A stretch of 64,000 nt of DNA from Pedobacter mendelii. Its GTDB lineage: Bacteria > Bacteroidota > Bacteroidia > Sphingobacteriales > Sphingobacteriaceae. Positions 1 to 9,345 of this stretch are shown piece after piece; position 1 is the stretch's first letter, and each line of letters opens with the position of its first letter. The position numbers and the translations under genes are program-made. The stretch lies in contig NZ_BMDJ01000010.1 of the NCBI RefSeq assembly GCF_014635725.1, positions 149,675-213,674 on the forward strand, written 5' to 3'. A model generated the notes under the pieces. The model was not told the DNA's origin, ran no database searches, and saw nothing but the letters and a program-made list of their open reading frames with translations.

Positions 1-2
1 TA

Positions 3-623
3 TTATCTTTAATTTTTGTATATTCATTAGGGAGTAGTTTTTGGATTATTGCATCAGTTTATTTTCCTAAAGCAGGTTATGTCCATGAAATTGATAACTT
101 AAGTATTGGCTATGCCATAGCTTCGGGCGCTCCTGATATCCCAGACCAACTTAGTTTTCTTGAGGCATTTAATTCAAATCATATTGATTTTACTTATGGA
201 CTAACCTTTGTTGGCGGCCTAATTCCGTTTAACTTTAAATGGAATCCTTCTGTTTGGACCCTTTTGGTCGTAAACGATACCGATGATATTTCTGAAATTG
301 CATCTGGAGGTTTAAGACTTCCAGTTTCTTTGTGGGGGTATGTTAGTTTTGGTTGGCTTGGTGTAATTGTGGTTCCTTTCTTTTCAGCTTTTTTAATAGG
401 CTATATTACAAAAAAAATAAAATCTATTGTTAATAAGTTACCAGCAGACGCAAATGGTTATTTAATATTTTATTGGCTTGTATTTTTATATTTAAATATT
501 GGGATTGTCTTTACATCATTTTATACGCTAAGTATATATTTTCTCCCAGGATTTGTTTTTTATGCTATGGTTAATTACTTTATAAAAAAGACTAACCCTA
601 AAAGACTTCCTTTAACTAGATGA
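3..623 (+). CDS. Membrane protein, possible O-antigen/oligosaccharide repeat-unit polymerase (5' partial)
   Basis: The reading frame is open from the left edge of the window to a stop at 621-623, so the gene starts upstream and only about the last 206 residues are seen. Hydrophobic stretches occur at the start, around the WGYVSFGWLGVIVVPFF segment, and near the C-terminus (YLIFYWLVFLYLNIGIVF), separated by a long soluble loop. This layout, plus its place at the head of an LPS glycosyltransferase cluster, suggests a Wzy-like polymerase that joins O-units on undecaprenyl diphosphate in the inner membrane. The membrane character is seen directly; the polymerase role is inferred from neighbours. 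A polysaccharide transporter is an alternative. Confidence 0.5.
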   Translation, partial: LSLIFVYSLGSSFWIIASVYFPKAGYVHEIDNLSIGYAIASGAPDIPDQLSFLEAFNSNHIDFTYGLTFVGGLIPFNFKWNPSVWTLLVVNDTDDISEIASGGLRLPVSLWGYVSFGWLGVIVVPFFSAFLIGYITKKIKSIVNKLPADANGYLIFYWLVFLYLNIGIVFTSFYTLSIYFLPGFVFYAMVNYFIKKTNPKRLPLTR

Positions 624-663
624 AAAACATTATTTTTAAAAATTAAATGCAAAGGAAATTAAT

Positions 664-1827
664 ATGCCTACTTTTAACAAAGAGAAAACAGATAAACTTA
701 GTAAAATTGATTCTGTTTTTAGAAAGATTTACCTTAAGCCAAAGAATAATAAAATATATCCTTTGTTATCGGATATAGAGGTAAAAGAAATTGTTGTATT
801 AGCATTTCTTTTGATTGGAGATACGATTATGTATATTCCTGCTTTTAAAACAATCCGAAAAAATTTTCCAAATGCAGGAATTACAATTGTTTGTGAAAAA
901 GTAACGGAAATTATATTAAAAGATCAAAAATTAGTAGATAATTTTGTAATTATCGATTGCCCTTGGATTGTTAAGACAAACTATTCTCTTCAAAATCTTT
1001 TAAAATTTAAATCCACATTACATATAATTAATGGCGTTGAATATGATCTTGCAATAGATTTTAGAGGAGATTGGCGGAATATCTTTTATCTAAATTTTAT
1101 TAATTCAAAACGAAAAGCAAGTTTTAATTTTACCGGCGGAGAGTATATGCTTACCGACGTAGTCAAACCTATTGATGGAATAGATAACTTTACTGAAGAA
1201 TCATTATACCTACTAGAACAGCTTGGGATGAATGTTGAGATTAATGATCGTGTTCCCAAGCTTCAACTCTCTTCAAAATCATCAACATATTTACAAAGTA
1301 TAAGCTCAGAATTTAATTCAGAAGGGAAATTTGTTGTTGGCATACATCCGGGATCGAGTCAAGAAGTGAAAAAGTGGGAGGAATGTAAATATGCTGAGCT
1401 TGTTTTAAGATTAGCAAAAACAAACAATATAAAATTTTTTATATTCGAAGGACCAGATGAAAATGAAACTGTAGGAAAGGTTATTGCCGATCTAAAGGAT
1501 AAAAATGTAGATTTTCTTATTGTAAAGAAAAATCTCATTGAATATATAGATATTTTGAGTTTATGTAATTTGGTTGTTTGTAATGATAGTGGAGCGGCTC
1601 ATATTGCTGGGGCATTTGGAGTTCCAACTGTAGTTATATTTGGGAATGTTGATCCTAAATATATCATTTCAAAAGAGGCATTACATATAAGAGTAATTTC
1701 ACATAAATTAATATGTAAACCTTGCTTTCAAAGTTTTTGTAAATATGGACATCGAGACTGCATAAAAAAAATACAGGTAGATGAAGTTTATAATACTTCA
1801 ATGGATTTAATCGGGTGGAAATTATAA
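664..1827 (+). CDS. Glycosyltransferase family 9 (ADP-heptose:LPS heptosyltransferase-like)
   Basis: The 387-residue protein should transfer a heptose (or related sugar) to an LPS core or lipid-linked acceptor at the cytoplasmic face. The first Rossmann half carries LAFLLIGDTIMYIPA, the GT9 start pattern. The donor-binding half has GIHPGSSQEVKKWE near residue 225 and NDSGAAHIAGAFGVPTV near residue 305, both typical of heptosyltransferases. The C-terminus has a Cys-rich segment (CKPCFQSFCKYGHRDC) seen in a subset of GT9 proteins. It ends three bases before the next gene and lies upstream of a complete ADP-heptose pathway, which fits a heptose donor. The exact acceptor cannot be told from sequence. 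Confidence 0.85.
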   Translation: MPTFNKEKTDKLSKIDSVFRKIYLKPKNNKIYPLLSDIEVKEIVVLAFLLIGDTIMYIPAFKTIRKNFPNAGITIVCEKVTEIILKDQKLVDNFVIIDCPWIVKTNYSLQNLLKFKSTLHIINGVEYDLAIDFRGDWRNIFYLNFINSKRKASFNFTGGEYMLTDVVKPIDGIDNFTEESLYLLEQLGMNVEINDRVPKLQLSSKSSTYLQSISSEFNSEGKFVVGIHPGSSQEVKKWEECKYAELVLRLAKTNNIKFFIFEGPDENETVGKVIADLKDKNVDFLIVKKNLIEYIDILSLCNLVVCNDSGAAHIAGAFGVPTVVIFGNVDPKYIISKEALHIRVISHKLICKPCFQSFCKYGHRDCIKKIQVDEVYNTSMDLIGWKL

Positions 1828-1830
1828 GGT

Positions 1831-2415
1831 ATGGGATTTAAAATAATATGGTTTATTAAGACTATGTTTTGGCGATTGATTGTCGGAAAGATAGGGATAC
1901 TTAGCTATTTTAGTGACCCTGTATTTTTATTTGGCGCAAAAAGAATTTTTATTGGAAATAGAGTAAGAATTTTTCCTCAAGCAAGATTGGAAACTCATTT
2001 TAAAGGTGAAATAATTTTTGAAGACAATATTTCAATTGGACAAAATCTTCACATTGTTAGTTCACATGAAAAGCTCGTAATTGGAAAGAACACAACTTTT
2101 TCCGCTAATGTATTCGTTACAAATGTGGATCATGAGTATTCAGAATTAAATATACATATACTTAAACAGAAGTATTTAGTTAAAACCACTAAAATAGGTG
2201 AAAATTCATTTTTGGGTTACGGGGTTGTAATACAGGCAGGTACTATTTTAGGTAAACATTGCATTGTTGGCTCTAATGCTGTTGTTAGAGGAGTTTTTCC
2301 AGATTATTGCGTTATAGTAGGTTCACCTGCAAGAATAGTAAAAAGATATAATCACGATTCTAAATTATGGCAAAGAACAGATAGTGACGGACAATTTTTA
2401 AATTATAAAGAATAA
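1831..2415 (+). CDS. Hexapeptide-repeat (left-handed beta-helix) acyltransferase
   Basis: A 194-residue protein of the LbH acyltransferase family, which usually moves an acetyl group from acetyl-CoA to a sugar hydroxyl. Imperfect hexapeptide turns are visible (IFEDNISIGQNLHIV, IGENSFLGYGVVIQAG, LGKHCIVGSNAVV), and the end GSPARIVKRY is the usual tail of the maltose/galactoside O-acetyltransferase group. The conserved histidine probably lies in NVDHEY. The start is three bases after the preceding stop, so it is translated in the same operon, and an O-acetylated surface glycan is the likely product. The substrate is unknown. Confidence 0.82.
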   Translation: MGFKIIWFIKTMFWRLIVGKIGILSYFSDPVFLFGAKRIFIGNRVRIFPQARLETHFKGEIIFEDNISIGQNLHIVSSHEKLVIGKNTTFSANVFVTNVDHEYSELNIHILKQKYLVKTTKIGENSFLGYGVVIQAGTILGKHCIVGSNAVVRGVFPDYCVIVGSPARIVKRYNHDSKLWQRTDSDGQFLNYKE

Positions 2416-2431
2416 AATCAAAAAATATAAA

Positions 2432-3568
2432 ATGAAAAATATTTTAATAACAGGTGGTGCTGGCTTTATAGGCTCTAACTTAGCACTTAAATTAATTGAT
2501 AAAGGTTATAATATAACTATTTTGGATAACTTATCTAAACAGATACATGGCGAGGATCCAATTCATACCAGTCCGCTATATCAAAGCATAATTGGAAAGG
2601 TTAAATTTATCGAAGGAACAGTTACCTCTAGGGCAGATGTCGAAGCGGCAATTATCGGCCAAGATGTTATTGTTCATTATGCTGCCGAAACAGGAACAGG
2701 CCAGTCTATGTATCAGATTGAACAATACGCTAACGTAAATATTGGGGGTACCGCGATATTGTTAGATTTACTTGCAAACAAAGACAATAACGTTAAAAAG
2801 ATTGTAATCGCTTCATCGAGATCAATATATGGCGAAGGAAAATATTATTCGGAAGAATTTGGAGATGTTTATCCTAAACACCGTGAAGATTCGGATATGA
2901 AGAGCGGCGATTTCGAAGTTAGATACCCAGGTGTTTCGCAGCCTTTGAAACTCGTTGCTACGGATGAAGATTCGAAAATACATCCATCATCTGTTTACGG
3001 TATTACCAAACAAAATCAAGAACAGATGATTATGACCGTGTGTCCAACAATAGGCATCGCACCTGTGGCGTTTAGATATCAAAATGTGTACGGTCCTGGC
3101 CAGTCCTTATCTAATCCATATACCGGTATTTTATCTATATTTTCTACGCTGATAAAAAATAATAAGGCGATAAATGTTTTTGAGGATGGTAAAGAAACCC
3201 GTGATTTTGTATATATCGATGACGTAGTTGATGCGACTATTCTAGGAATAGAAAATGATGCTGCAAATGGCCATGTTTTTAATGTTGGGACTGGTGTTCC
3301 AACAGAAGTGAATACTGTTGTCTCTGAGTTATTAGCAAACTACGGAAAAGAAGTATCAGTTAAAATTTCTGGAAATTATCGTCTCGGTGATATACGACAT
3401 AATTTTGCAGATTTAACTAAGATAAAAAATACTTTGGGTTTTGAGCCGAAGGTATCTTTTAAGGATGGCATAAAGAACTTTGCAATGTGGGTAAACACAC
3501 AGGAAGTAAATGCTGATAAATATGAGAACTCAATTACAGAGATGAAAGAAAAAGGGCTATTCAAATAA
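2432..3568 (+). CDS. NAD-dependent nucleotide-sugar epimerase/dehydratase (extended SDR)
   Basis: A 378-residue extended short-chain dehydrogenase. The N-terminus has the NAD-binding motif GGAGFIGS (residues 8-15). The catalytic Ser lies in IASSRSIYGEG and the catalytic Tyr/Lys pair in YGITK near residue 189. RDFVYIDDVVDA and HVFNVGTG are standard in UDP- and dTDP-sugar epimerases. Best guess is a 4-epimerase acting on an activated deoxysugar (dTDP-L-rhamnose 4-epimerase-like), but the substrate is not fixed by the sequence. It follows the acyltransferase by 16 bases and precedes a glycosyltransferase by one base, so it probably supplies a donor for this glycan. Confidence 0.82.
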   Translation: MKNILITGGAGFIGSNLALKLIDKGYNITILDNLSKQIHGEDPIHTSPLYQSIIGKVKFIEGTVTSRADVEAAIIGQDVIVHYAAETGTGQSMYQIEQYANVNIGGTAILLDLLANKDNNVKKIVIASSRSIYGEGKYYSEEFGDVYPKHREDSDMKSGDFEVRYPGVSQPLKLVATDEDSKIHPSSVYGITKQNQEQMIMTVCPTIGIAPVAFRYQNVYGPGQSLSNPYTGILSIFSTLIKNNKAINVFEDGKETRDFVYIDDVVDATILGIENDAANGHVFNVGTGVPTEVNTVVSELLANYGKEVSVKISGNYRLGDIRHNFADLTKIKNTLGFEPKVSFKDGIKNFAMWVNTQEVNADKYENSITEMKEKGLFK

Positions 3569-3569
3569 T

Positions 3570-4562
3570 ATGTTTAAAGGTTCTGTTTTATTTATTTGTC
3601 CAGCGTTTTTTGGATATGAAATTGCAATTACTAAAGCTTTAGAGTTTAATGGCTATTCGGTGGATTATATCGATGAACGACCATCTAATAATTCATTTTC
3701 GAAAGCTATTTTTCGAATAAAGAAAGATCTTTTAAATAAGCAGATCAGTAGTTATTATAAATCGGTGGAAGAGAAGTTAGCTCACAAAAAGTATGACTAT
3801 CTTTTCATCATAAAGGGCGAAGTTGTGCCTATTAGTTTTATCGAAAATTTTAAGGAGAAAAACCCAAATGCGAAACTAATTTATTATACCTACGACTCTA
3901 TTAATAATAATAACAAAAATTCGATTTTTATACTCCAACATTTCGATAAGTGCTTTAGTTTTGATTTTGAAGATGTGAAGAAGTTTCCTATTCTGAAGCA
4001 GAAGCACCTTTTTTTTACCGATGAATTTTTGATCGAAGGCGAAATCCCACAAAAGAAATATGATGTCTCATTTGTGGGTACCTTGCATTCAAACAGGTTT
4101 TCTGTAATGAAAAAGCTTTTCAGTTATTTCAAAAAAACTTTCGTATTTTATTATATGCCGGCTAGGTGGTTTTTCTATTTAGAAAAACTTACTAAGAAGG
4201 AATTTAAGCCTATATCAATATCAGATGTAAGTTTCAATAAGATTAGCAGGGCTGAGGTGGCAACGATTTTTAAAGCCTCAAGAAGTGTTTTGGATATACA
4301 ACGTTTTGGTCAAACCGGACTAACGATGCGTACTTTCGAAGTGCTCGCGTCAGGTGCTGTTTTGATAACAACTAACCCTTGTATTGAACAAGCCGACTTC
4401 TACAATGCTGATAACATTCTTATTCTACAAGATTTAACAGATGAAAAATCTATTACTGGAATTTCAGAAAAAGCGGTACAAGATGTTGAATCAATAAGAG
4501 GTAAATCTGCAGCTTTTGAAAAATATTACGTTAATAATTGGGTAAATGAGTTCTTTGAATAA
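3570..4562 (+). CDS. Glycosyltransferase, GT-B type (CgeB-like / group 1)
   Basis: A 330-residue soluble protein. The N-terminal half (LFICPAFFGYEIAITKALEFNGY) is a Rossmann-like acceptor domain. The C-terminal half contains FVGTLHSNRFSVM and the donor-binding stretch LTMRTFEVLASGAVLITTN, which resembles the E-x7-E region of group 1 glycosyltransferases and CgeB-like proteins. It begins one base after the epimerase stop, and its end overlaps a possible upstream start of the heptose kinase gene. A role in adding a sugar to the LPS or O-unit is inferred from family and context; donor and linkage are unknown. Confidence 0.75.
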   Translation: MFKGSVLFICPAFFGYEIAITKALEFNGYSVDYIDERPSNNSFSKAIFRIKKDLLNKQISSYYKSVEEKLAHKKYDYLFIIKGEVVPISFIENFKEKNPNAKLIYYTYDSINNNNKNSIFILQHFDKCFSFDFEDVKKFPILKQKHLFFTDEFLIEGEIPQKKYDVSFVGTLHSNRFSVMKKLFSYFKKTFVFYYMPARWFFYLEKLTKKEFKPISISDVSFNKISRAEVATIFKASRSVLDIQRFGQTGLTMRTFEVLASGAVLITTNPCIEQADFYNADNILILQDLTDEKSITGISEKAVQDVESIRGKSAAFEKYYVNNWVNEFFE

Positions 4563-4566
4563 AAAC

Positions 4567-5520
4567 ATGGAAATTAATAATAAAAAAGTTTTAGTGATTG
4601 GTGATTTAATGATCGACCATTATATCTACGGAGATTGCAATAGAATCTCTCCTGAAGCACCAGTACCAGTGGTTGAAGTGCAAAGGGAAGAGCAGACGTT
4701 AGGGGGTGCGGGAAACGTATTACAGAATTTGCAGGCTATGGGCTGTTACGCAGATATAGTTTCGATCGTTGGCGATGATCAGGAAGCTGATTTTATTCAA
4801 AGTGAACTGGTTAATAATGGTTTATTGGGAAATGGCCTAGTAAGGAGTAAGGCAAGATGTACGACAATAAAATCGAGAGTCCTAGCTGCTAAGCATCAGT
4901 TAATTAGGTTAGATAAAGAAAACACTGAACTGATATCATCTGCCGAAGTTGAAAAATTTCTTCCACTTTTGGATAGTAAAATTCCGCTTTTTGATATCGT
5001 CTTAATATCCGATTACAATAAAGGATTGTTGACAAAAGACTTGTTAAGTCAGATTTTTGAAAAGTGCAAAAAACATGGTAAGGTTACTATATTAGATCCG
5101 AAAGGATTAGATTTTTCTAAATATAGAGGGGTAAGCATCATAAAGCCGAATAAGAAAGAGGCGATCATGGCTACCGGCATCAATATAAAAGATCAAGAAA
5201 GCTTAAAACTTGCATGTCAAAAGTTACAAGAAATTACCGACTGTGATCATGTGATTATTACGCTTTCAGAGGAAGGAATTGCTTATTTTTCACATGATAT
5301 TCTCAATATAATCCCAACTGTTGCTATTGATGTTGTAGATGTTACAGGAGCCGGTGATACAGTATTAGCATCTTTAGGTATTGCATTAGCAAACAATAAT
5401 TCGTTGCACGACGCTTGTGTATTCGCAAATCATGCAGCGGCTGTTGTTGTCAATAAAGTTGGTAGCGCAACGGCCACTTTGGAAGAAATTATGAATAAAG
5501 AAACTACCTTAAAATCATAA
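4567..5520 (+). CDS. hldA: D-glycero-beta-D-manno-heptose-7-phosphate kinase (HldE domain I type)
   Basis: A 317-residue PfkB-family sugar kinase that phosphorylates heptose 7-phosphate at C1 in ADP-heptose synthesis. PfkB signature 1 is seen as GGAGNVLQNLQAMG and signature 2 as DVTGAGDTVLA, whose Asp is the catalytic base. In enterobacteria the kinase is fused to a cytidylyltransferase (HldE); here the second domain is a separate gene at 7094. An ATG at 4546 would add seven residues and overlap the previous gene by 17 bases; the ATG at 4567 is preferred because MEINNKKVLVIGD is the usual family start. Neighbours hldD, gmhA and gmhB complete the pathway. Confidence 0.9.
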   Translation: MEINNKKVLVIGDLMIDHYIYGDCNRISPEAPVPVVEVQREEQTLGGAGNVLQNLQAMGCYADIVSIVGDDQEADFIQSELVNNGLLGNGLVRSKARCTTIKSRVLAAKHQLIRLDKENTELISSAEVEKFLPLLDSKIPLFDIVLISDYNKGLLTKDLLSQIFEKCKKHGKVTILDPKGLDFSKYRGVSIIKPNKKEAIMATGINIKDQESLKLACQKLQEITDCDHVIITLSEEGIAYFSHDILNIIPTVAIDVVDVTGAGDTVLASLGIALANNNSLHDACVFANHAAAVVVNKVGSATATLEEIMNKETTLKS

Positions 5521-5522
5521 AA

Positions 5523-6524
5523 ATGAAGGAAGACAATACAATTATACTTACAGGAGCAGCTGGTTTCATTGGCTCTTGTATGGCACAACATCTGAATGAC
5601 AATGGATATAAAAATCTTATTTTGGTAGATGATTTTGGGCATGAAAGTAAGCGTAAGAATTGGGAAAATAAAGAAAGGGTAGCCTGCATTGATCGTAAAG
5701 AACTCAAAGATTTTCTAGCACAAGCAACATTGAGTGTAGACTTAATTATCCATTTAGGTGCAAGAACGGACACTACGGAGTTTGACTACAGTATTCATCA
5801 GGAATTAAATGTAGATTACTCGAAGTTTATTTGGAATTTTTGCGCTGAAAAACAAATTCCTTTGATTTACGCATCTTCAGCAGCCACATACGGCGATGGT
5901 GAACTTGGATATAATGATGATCATGAAGTGGTAGAAGAGTTAAAACCGCTTAATCCATATGGAATTAGTAAGAATGAATTTGATAAGTGGGCACTAAAGC
6001 AGCCTTCGAGCCCCACTTTTTGGACAGGTTTAAAGTTTTTTAATATATATGGGCCTAATGAGTATCATAAAGGGAGAATGGCAAGTGTTATCTGGCATTC
6101 TTTTAATCAGATAAATGATTCCGGACTCGTTAAACTATTCAAAAGTCATAAAGAAGGATATGCAGATGGAGAGCAATTAAGAGATTTCGTTTATGTTAAA
6201 GATTTGCTCAAAGTTATTCTATGGATGACCAACGAAATGTTAGCTGAAAATTGGTCTATTGACAATAACGGACTTTATAACTTAGGAACTGGTAAAGCCA
6301 GATCATTTGAAGATTTGGTTAAAGCTACATTTAAAGGGCTTGAGATTGAACCGAAAATTGAATTTATCGATATGCCAATTGATATACGAGATAAATATCA
6401 ATATTTTACTGAAGCTAATATGAACAAGCTACATTCTGCAGGCTATAACGAGGATTTTTATACCCTCGAAAGTGGCGTTTACGATTACGTTAAAAATTAT
6501 TTAATTAATGATATTTATTACTAA
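5523..6524 (+). CDS. hldD: ADP-L-glycero-D-manno-heptose 6-epimerase
   Basis: This 333-residue extended SDR converts ADP-D-glycero-D-manno-heptose to the L-glycero form, the last step of ADP-heptose synthesis. The NAD(P)-binding motif is TGAAGFIGS at residues 10-18, and the catalytic Tyr/Lys pair is in YGISK near residue 155. LIHLGARTDTTEFDYS and FNIYGPNEYHKGRMASV are highly typical of HldD and separate it from general epimerases. It starts two bases after the kinase stop, and its stop overlaps the gmhA start (TAATG), showing translational coupling. Length matches the family. Confidence 0.94.
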   Translation: MKEDNTIILTGAAGFIGSCMAQHLNDNGYKNLILVDDFGHESKRKNWENKERVACIDRKELKDFLAQATLSVDLIIHLGARTDTTEFDYSIHQELNVDYSKFIWNFCAEKQIPLIYASSAATYGDGELGYNDDHEVVEELKPLNPYGISKNEFDKWALKQPSSPTFWTGLKFFNIYGPNEYHKGRMASVIWHSFNQINDSGLVKLFKSHKEGYADGEQLRDFVYVKDLLKVILWMTNEMLAENWSIDNNGLYNLGTGKARSFEDLVKATFKGLEIEPKIEFIDMPIDIRDKYQYFTEANMNKLHSAGYNEDFYTLESGVYDYVKNYLINDIYY

Positions 6525-7090
6525 TGGAAGAGATTATTAAATCAATATTTGCAGAACACAAGGATGTTATTGACCGTTCTGCGGCAGAATTGACGGAAAA
6601 AATACAACAAGCGAGTGAACTAATAATTAATCAAATTAAGAAAGGTAACAAGATACTGCTTTTTGGTAATGGTGGAAGTGCAGGTGATGCCCAACATATT
6701 GCGGCAGAATTTACAGGTAGGTTTTTAAAAGAACGACAGTCATTACCAGCAATAGCTCTAACAACGGATACTTCGGCACTTACAGCTATAGGGAATGACT
6801 ATGGTTATGATCGGGTTTTCGAGCGTCAAGTAGAGGGCTTAGCGAGTGATGGTGATGTGCTAATTGGTATATCCACTAGCGGAAATAGCGTTAACGTTTT
6901 AAAAGCATTCGAAACAGGCAGAAAAAAAGGATGTCATATTATTGGTTTATCAGGCAGAGACGGCGGTGCAATGAATGATCTTTCAGATTTAAATATTGTA
7001 GTTCCCTCTGATGTAACGGCAAGAGTTCAGGAAGTTCACATTTTAATTGGCCATATGATTTGCACTGCTGTTGATAATAATTTTGATTAA
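6524..7090 (+). CDS. gmhA: Sedoheptulose 7-phosphate isomerase
   Basis: A 188-residue SIS-domain protein that turns sedoheptulose 7-phosphate into D-glycero-D-manno-heptose 7-phosphate, the first committed step of heptose synthesis. GNGGSAGDAQHIAAEFTGRF and STSGNSVNVLKA are the phosphosugar-binding loops, and the likely metal-binding His residues lie in AQHIAAEF and HILIGHMIC. Family length is 190-195, so the protein is complete. The ATG shares one base with the hldD stop (TAATG). Confidence 0.95.
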   Translation: MEEIIKSIFAEHKDVIDRSAAELTEKIQQASELIINQIKKGNKILLFGNGGSAGDAQHIAAEFTGRFLKERQSLPAIALTTDTSALTAIGNDYGYDRVFERQVEGLASDGDVLIGISTSGNSVNVLKAFETGRKKGCHIIGLSGRDGGAMNDLSDLNIVVPSDVTARVQEVHILIGHMICTAVDNNFD

Positions 7091-7093
7091 CTA

Positions 7094-7597
7094 ATGATAG
7101 ATACACTGGAGTTATTAGCAAAAGAGAAGGTATTTTCATTTGATGAAATTGGGACAAAAGCAAAGGTCTGGAAATCTGAAGGGCAAAAAATTGTATTTAC
7201 CAATGGTGTTTTTGATTTATTGCATATTGGCCATCTAAGTTATTTAATGAAAGCAGCTTCGTTAGGCACCAAATTAATTATTGGTGTTAACTCTGATGCT
7301 TCAGTTAAGAAACTTAAAGGAGAAAGCAGACCTGTCAATGCAGAATATAGTCGATTACTAATGTTAGCTTCCTTGTTTTATGTTAGTGGTGTAGTAGTCT
7401 TTAGCGAGGAAACACCTTTAGAACTTATAAAACGAGTTAAGCCTAATATTCTCGTTAAGGGGGCAGATTACTCAATTGCTGCGATTGTTGGCAGTAATGA
7501 AGTTCTTGCAGATGGTGGTAAGGTGCAGACAATCGAATTTGTTGATGGCTATAGCTCAACGAAATTGATTGCAAGAATAAATGCAAAGAATGAATAA
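7094..7597 (+). CDS. hldC: D-glycero-beta-D-manno-heptose 1-phosphate adenylyltransferase (HldE domain II type)
   Basis: A 167-residue nucleotidyltransferase of the RfaE domain II family, which adds AMP to heptose 1-phosphate. TNGVFDLLHIGHLSYL carries the HxGH nucleotide-binding motif, and VDGYSSTKLI is the characteristic C-terminal GYSST motif. It stands alone rather than fused to the kinase. It starts three bases after gmhA and overlaps gmhB by at least eight bases, so the last genes of the operon are probably translated together. Confidence 0.92.
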   Translation: MIDTLELLAKEKVFSFDEIGTKAKVWKSEGQKIVFTNGVFDLLHIGHLSYLMKAASLGTKLIIGVNSDASVKKLKGESRPVNAEYSRLLMLASLFYVSGVVVFSEETPLELIKRVKPNILVKGADYSIAAIVGSNEVLADGGKVQTIEFVDGYSSTKLIARINAKNE

Positions 7598-8057
7598 GGC
7601 ACTTTTTTTAGATAGAGATGGAGTTATAAACATTGATCATGGCTATGTATATAAAATTGAAGACTTTTTTTTCACAGAAAAGATATTTAAAATTGCAAAA
7701 CATTACCATGATCAGGGTTTTTTGATCATTGTGGTTACTAACCAGTCTGGTATTGCACGAGGCTATTATACAGAATCTGATTTTAACCAATTGACTCAAT
7801 GGATGATAAAAAAATTTCTTGATCAAGGTATTGAAATTACGAAAGTTTATCATTGTCCTCACCATCCTGATTTTGATGGAGATTGTAGTTGTCGAAAGCC
7901 AATGCCTGGTATGATTTTGAGTGCACAGGCTGAGTTTGACTTGGCTCTTCCAAACTCTGTTTTAATTGGAGATAGTAATACCGATATAGAAGCAGGAAAA
8001 AAAGCAGGGGTAGGAGAAAATTATTTAATTTATGAATTGAATAATACTGGCTTATAA
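7590..8057 (+). CDS. gmhB: D-glycero-D-manno-heptose 1,7-bisphosphate 7-phosphatase
   Basis: A HAD-superfamily phosphatase (155 residues from 7590) that removes the C7 phosphate. LFLDRDGVIN holds the nucleophile Asp and the DxDG motif; VVTNQSGIARGYY is HAD motif II; YHCPHHPDFDGDCSCRKP is the zinc-binding loop specific to GmhB; LIGDSNTDIEAGKKAG is motif IV. An ATG at 7581 in the same frame would add three residues; 7590 places the HAD motif at the usual distance. It ends the heptose operon; 238 bases without a clear terminator follow. Confidence 0.93.
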   Translation: MNKALFLDRDGVINIDHGYVYKIEDFFFTEKIFKIAKHYHDQGFLIIVVTNQSGIARGYYTESDFNQLTQWMIKKFLDQGIEITKVYHCPHHPDFDGDCSCRKPMPGMILSAQAEFDLALPNSVLIGDSNTDIEAGKKAGVGENYLIYELNNTGL

Positions 8058-8295
8058 ATTTAAATTGACAGTTTCCAAATTATTATATTTGTTGACCTGT
8101 TATATAAATTAGTGATCGAGGTTGAGCCCTATTCATTTAAGTAATGGACTTTGATAAAAGGTAAACAATTTATATTGATTACACTGGCCAATTTTTGCAC
8201 TCAAATAACCGTTCACCTAAATGTATGTGATGGCTTGCAGTTTTTACGAATCTTAGTGGTGGCATAAACATTTTTAAGTAATAACATCAAATATA

Positions 8296-9345
8296 ATGGT
8301 TTCCACCATGAGTAGACAAAGAGTATATTTTTTAGATTATGCGAAATTTATTGGGATCTTTCTAATGGTATATGGACATTTAGAATTGCCGGCAGAAATT
8401 AAAAATTCTATATATTCGTTCCATATGCCCCTCTTTTTTGCAATATCTGGTTACTTGTTTTCCTTTAAAAAAGATATATCAGCAAAGGAGTTTATCACCA
8501 AAAGATGTAAGCAACTTATCGTTCCTTACCTGATATTCAATGTCATCACCTACATATTTTGGCTATTTGTAGGTCGAAAGTTTGGTGTTGATTCTGCGGA
8601 AGACATAAAACTTTATAAGCCTATAATAGGTATTTTTTACGGTAATGGTAATAACAAATTTTTAATTCACGATACTGTATTATGGTTTTTACCTTGCCTT
8701 TTTATAGTAGAGATTCTTTATTTTATTCTCTTCAGAAATAAGACAAAAACCCTATCTGTATTAATGCTTTGTTGTTTCCTATTTGCAGGCTTTCTGGATT
8801 ATAAGCTGATAAGAATTAATTTGCCATGGGGTATAGATACTGCTCTAACTGGAATTTTTTTTTACGGATTAGCTAATTTATTTAAAACAAATATTATTAA
8901 CTTACTAAATATGCCAAAACTTAGCTTGGCTATCTTAACACTAATTCTTTTTTCAATATTTATATACATGTCGACTATAAATGGTAGAGTGGATATGTTG
9001 GCATTGGCATACAATAATTATTCGTTATTTATATTGAATGCACTAGTGGGTGTGATACTTTTTTTATTAGTATCGTATTTATTAAGCGAAGCGTTTGGGA
9101 AACTCTTTGTTATAGAATATCTTGCCAAGAATACTATTATAATACTTGCATTTCATGCTTTTGGATTTACTTTTATTAAGGCTTTTACCTACTATATACT
9201 TAAATATCCAATGTCAATCTATGAAACGAACTTATACTTTAATATTTTCGTTGCTGGCGTGACAATATTGACCCTAGTTCCAGTAATGATGCTCTGGAAT
9301 AGATATTTTCTACCCCTTGTTACGCTTAAAGCAAAGCTAAACTAA
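8296..9345 (+). CDS. Acyltransferase 3 family membrane protein (sugar O-acetyltransferase-like)
   Basis: A 349-residue integral membrane protein with about ten hydrophobic segments. The N-terminus YFLDYAKFIGIFLMVYGHLE followed by SFHMPLFFAISGYLFSFKK is the acyltransferase-3 signature, in which the His of the first helix is thought to be catalytic. Members acetylate sugars of LPS, capsule or membrane-derived glycans. An ATG at 8308 would give a product four residues shorter (MSRQRVYFLDY). It is separated from gmhB by 238 bases and from the next gene by 511 bases, so it is probably a single transcription unit. The acceptor is unknown. Confidence 0.85.
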   Translation: MVSTMSRQRVYFLDYAKFIGIFLMVYGHLELPAEIKNSIYSFHMPLFFAISGYLFSFKKDISAKEFITKRCKQLIVPYLIFNVITYIFWLFVGRKFGVDSAEDIKLYKPIIGIFYGNGNNKFLIHDTVLWFLPCLFIVEILYFILFRNKTKTLSVLMLCCFLFAGFLDYKLIRINLPWGIDTALTGIFFYGLANLFKTNIINLLNMPKLSLAILTLILFSIFIYMSTINGRVDMLALAYNNYSLFILNALVGVILFLLVSYLLSEAFGKLFVIEYLAKNTIIILAFHAFGFTFIKAFTYYILKYPMSIYETNLYFNIFVAGVTILTLVPVMMLWNRYFLPLVTLKAKLN

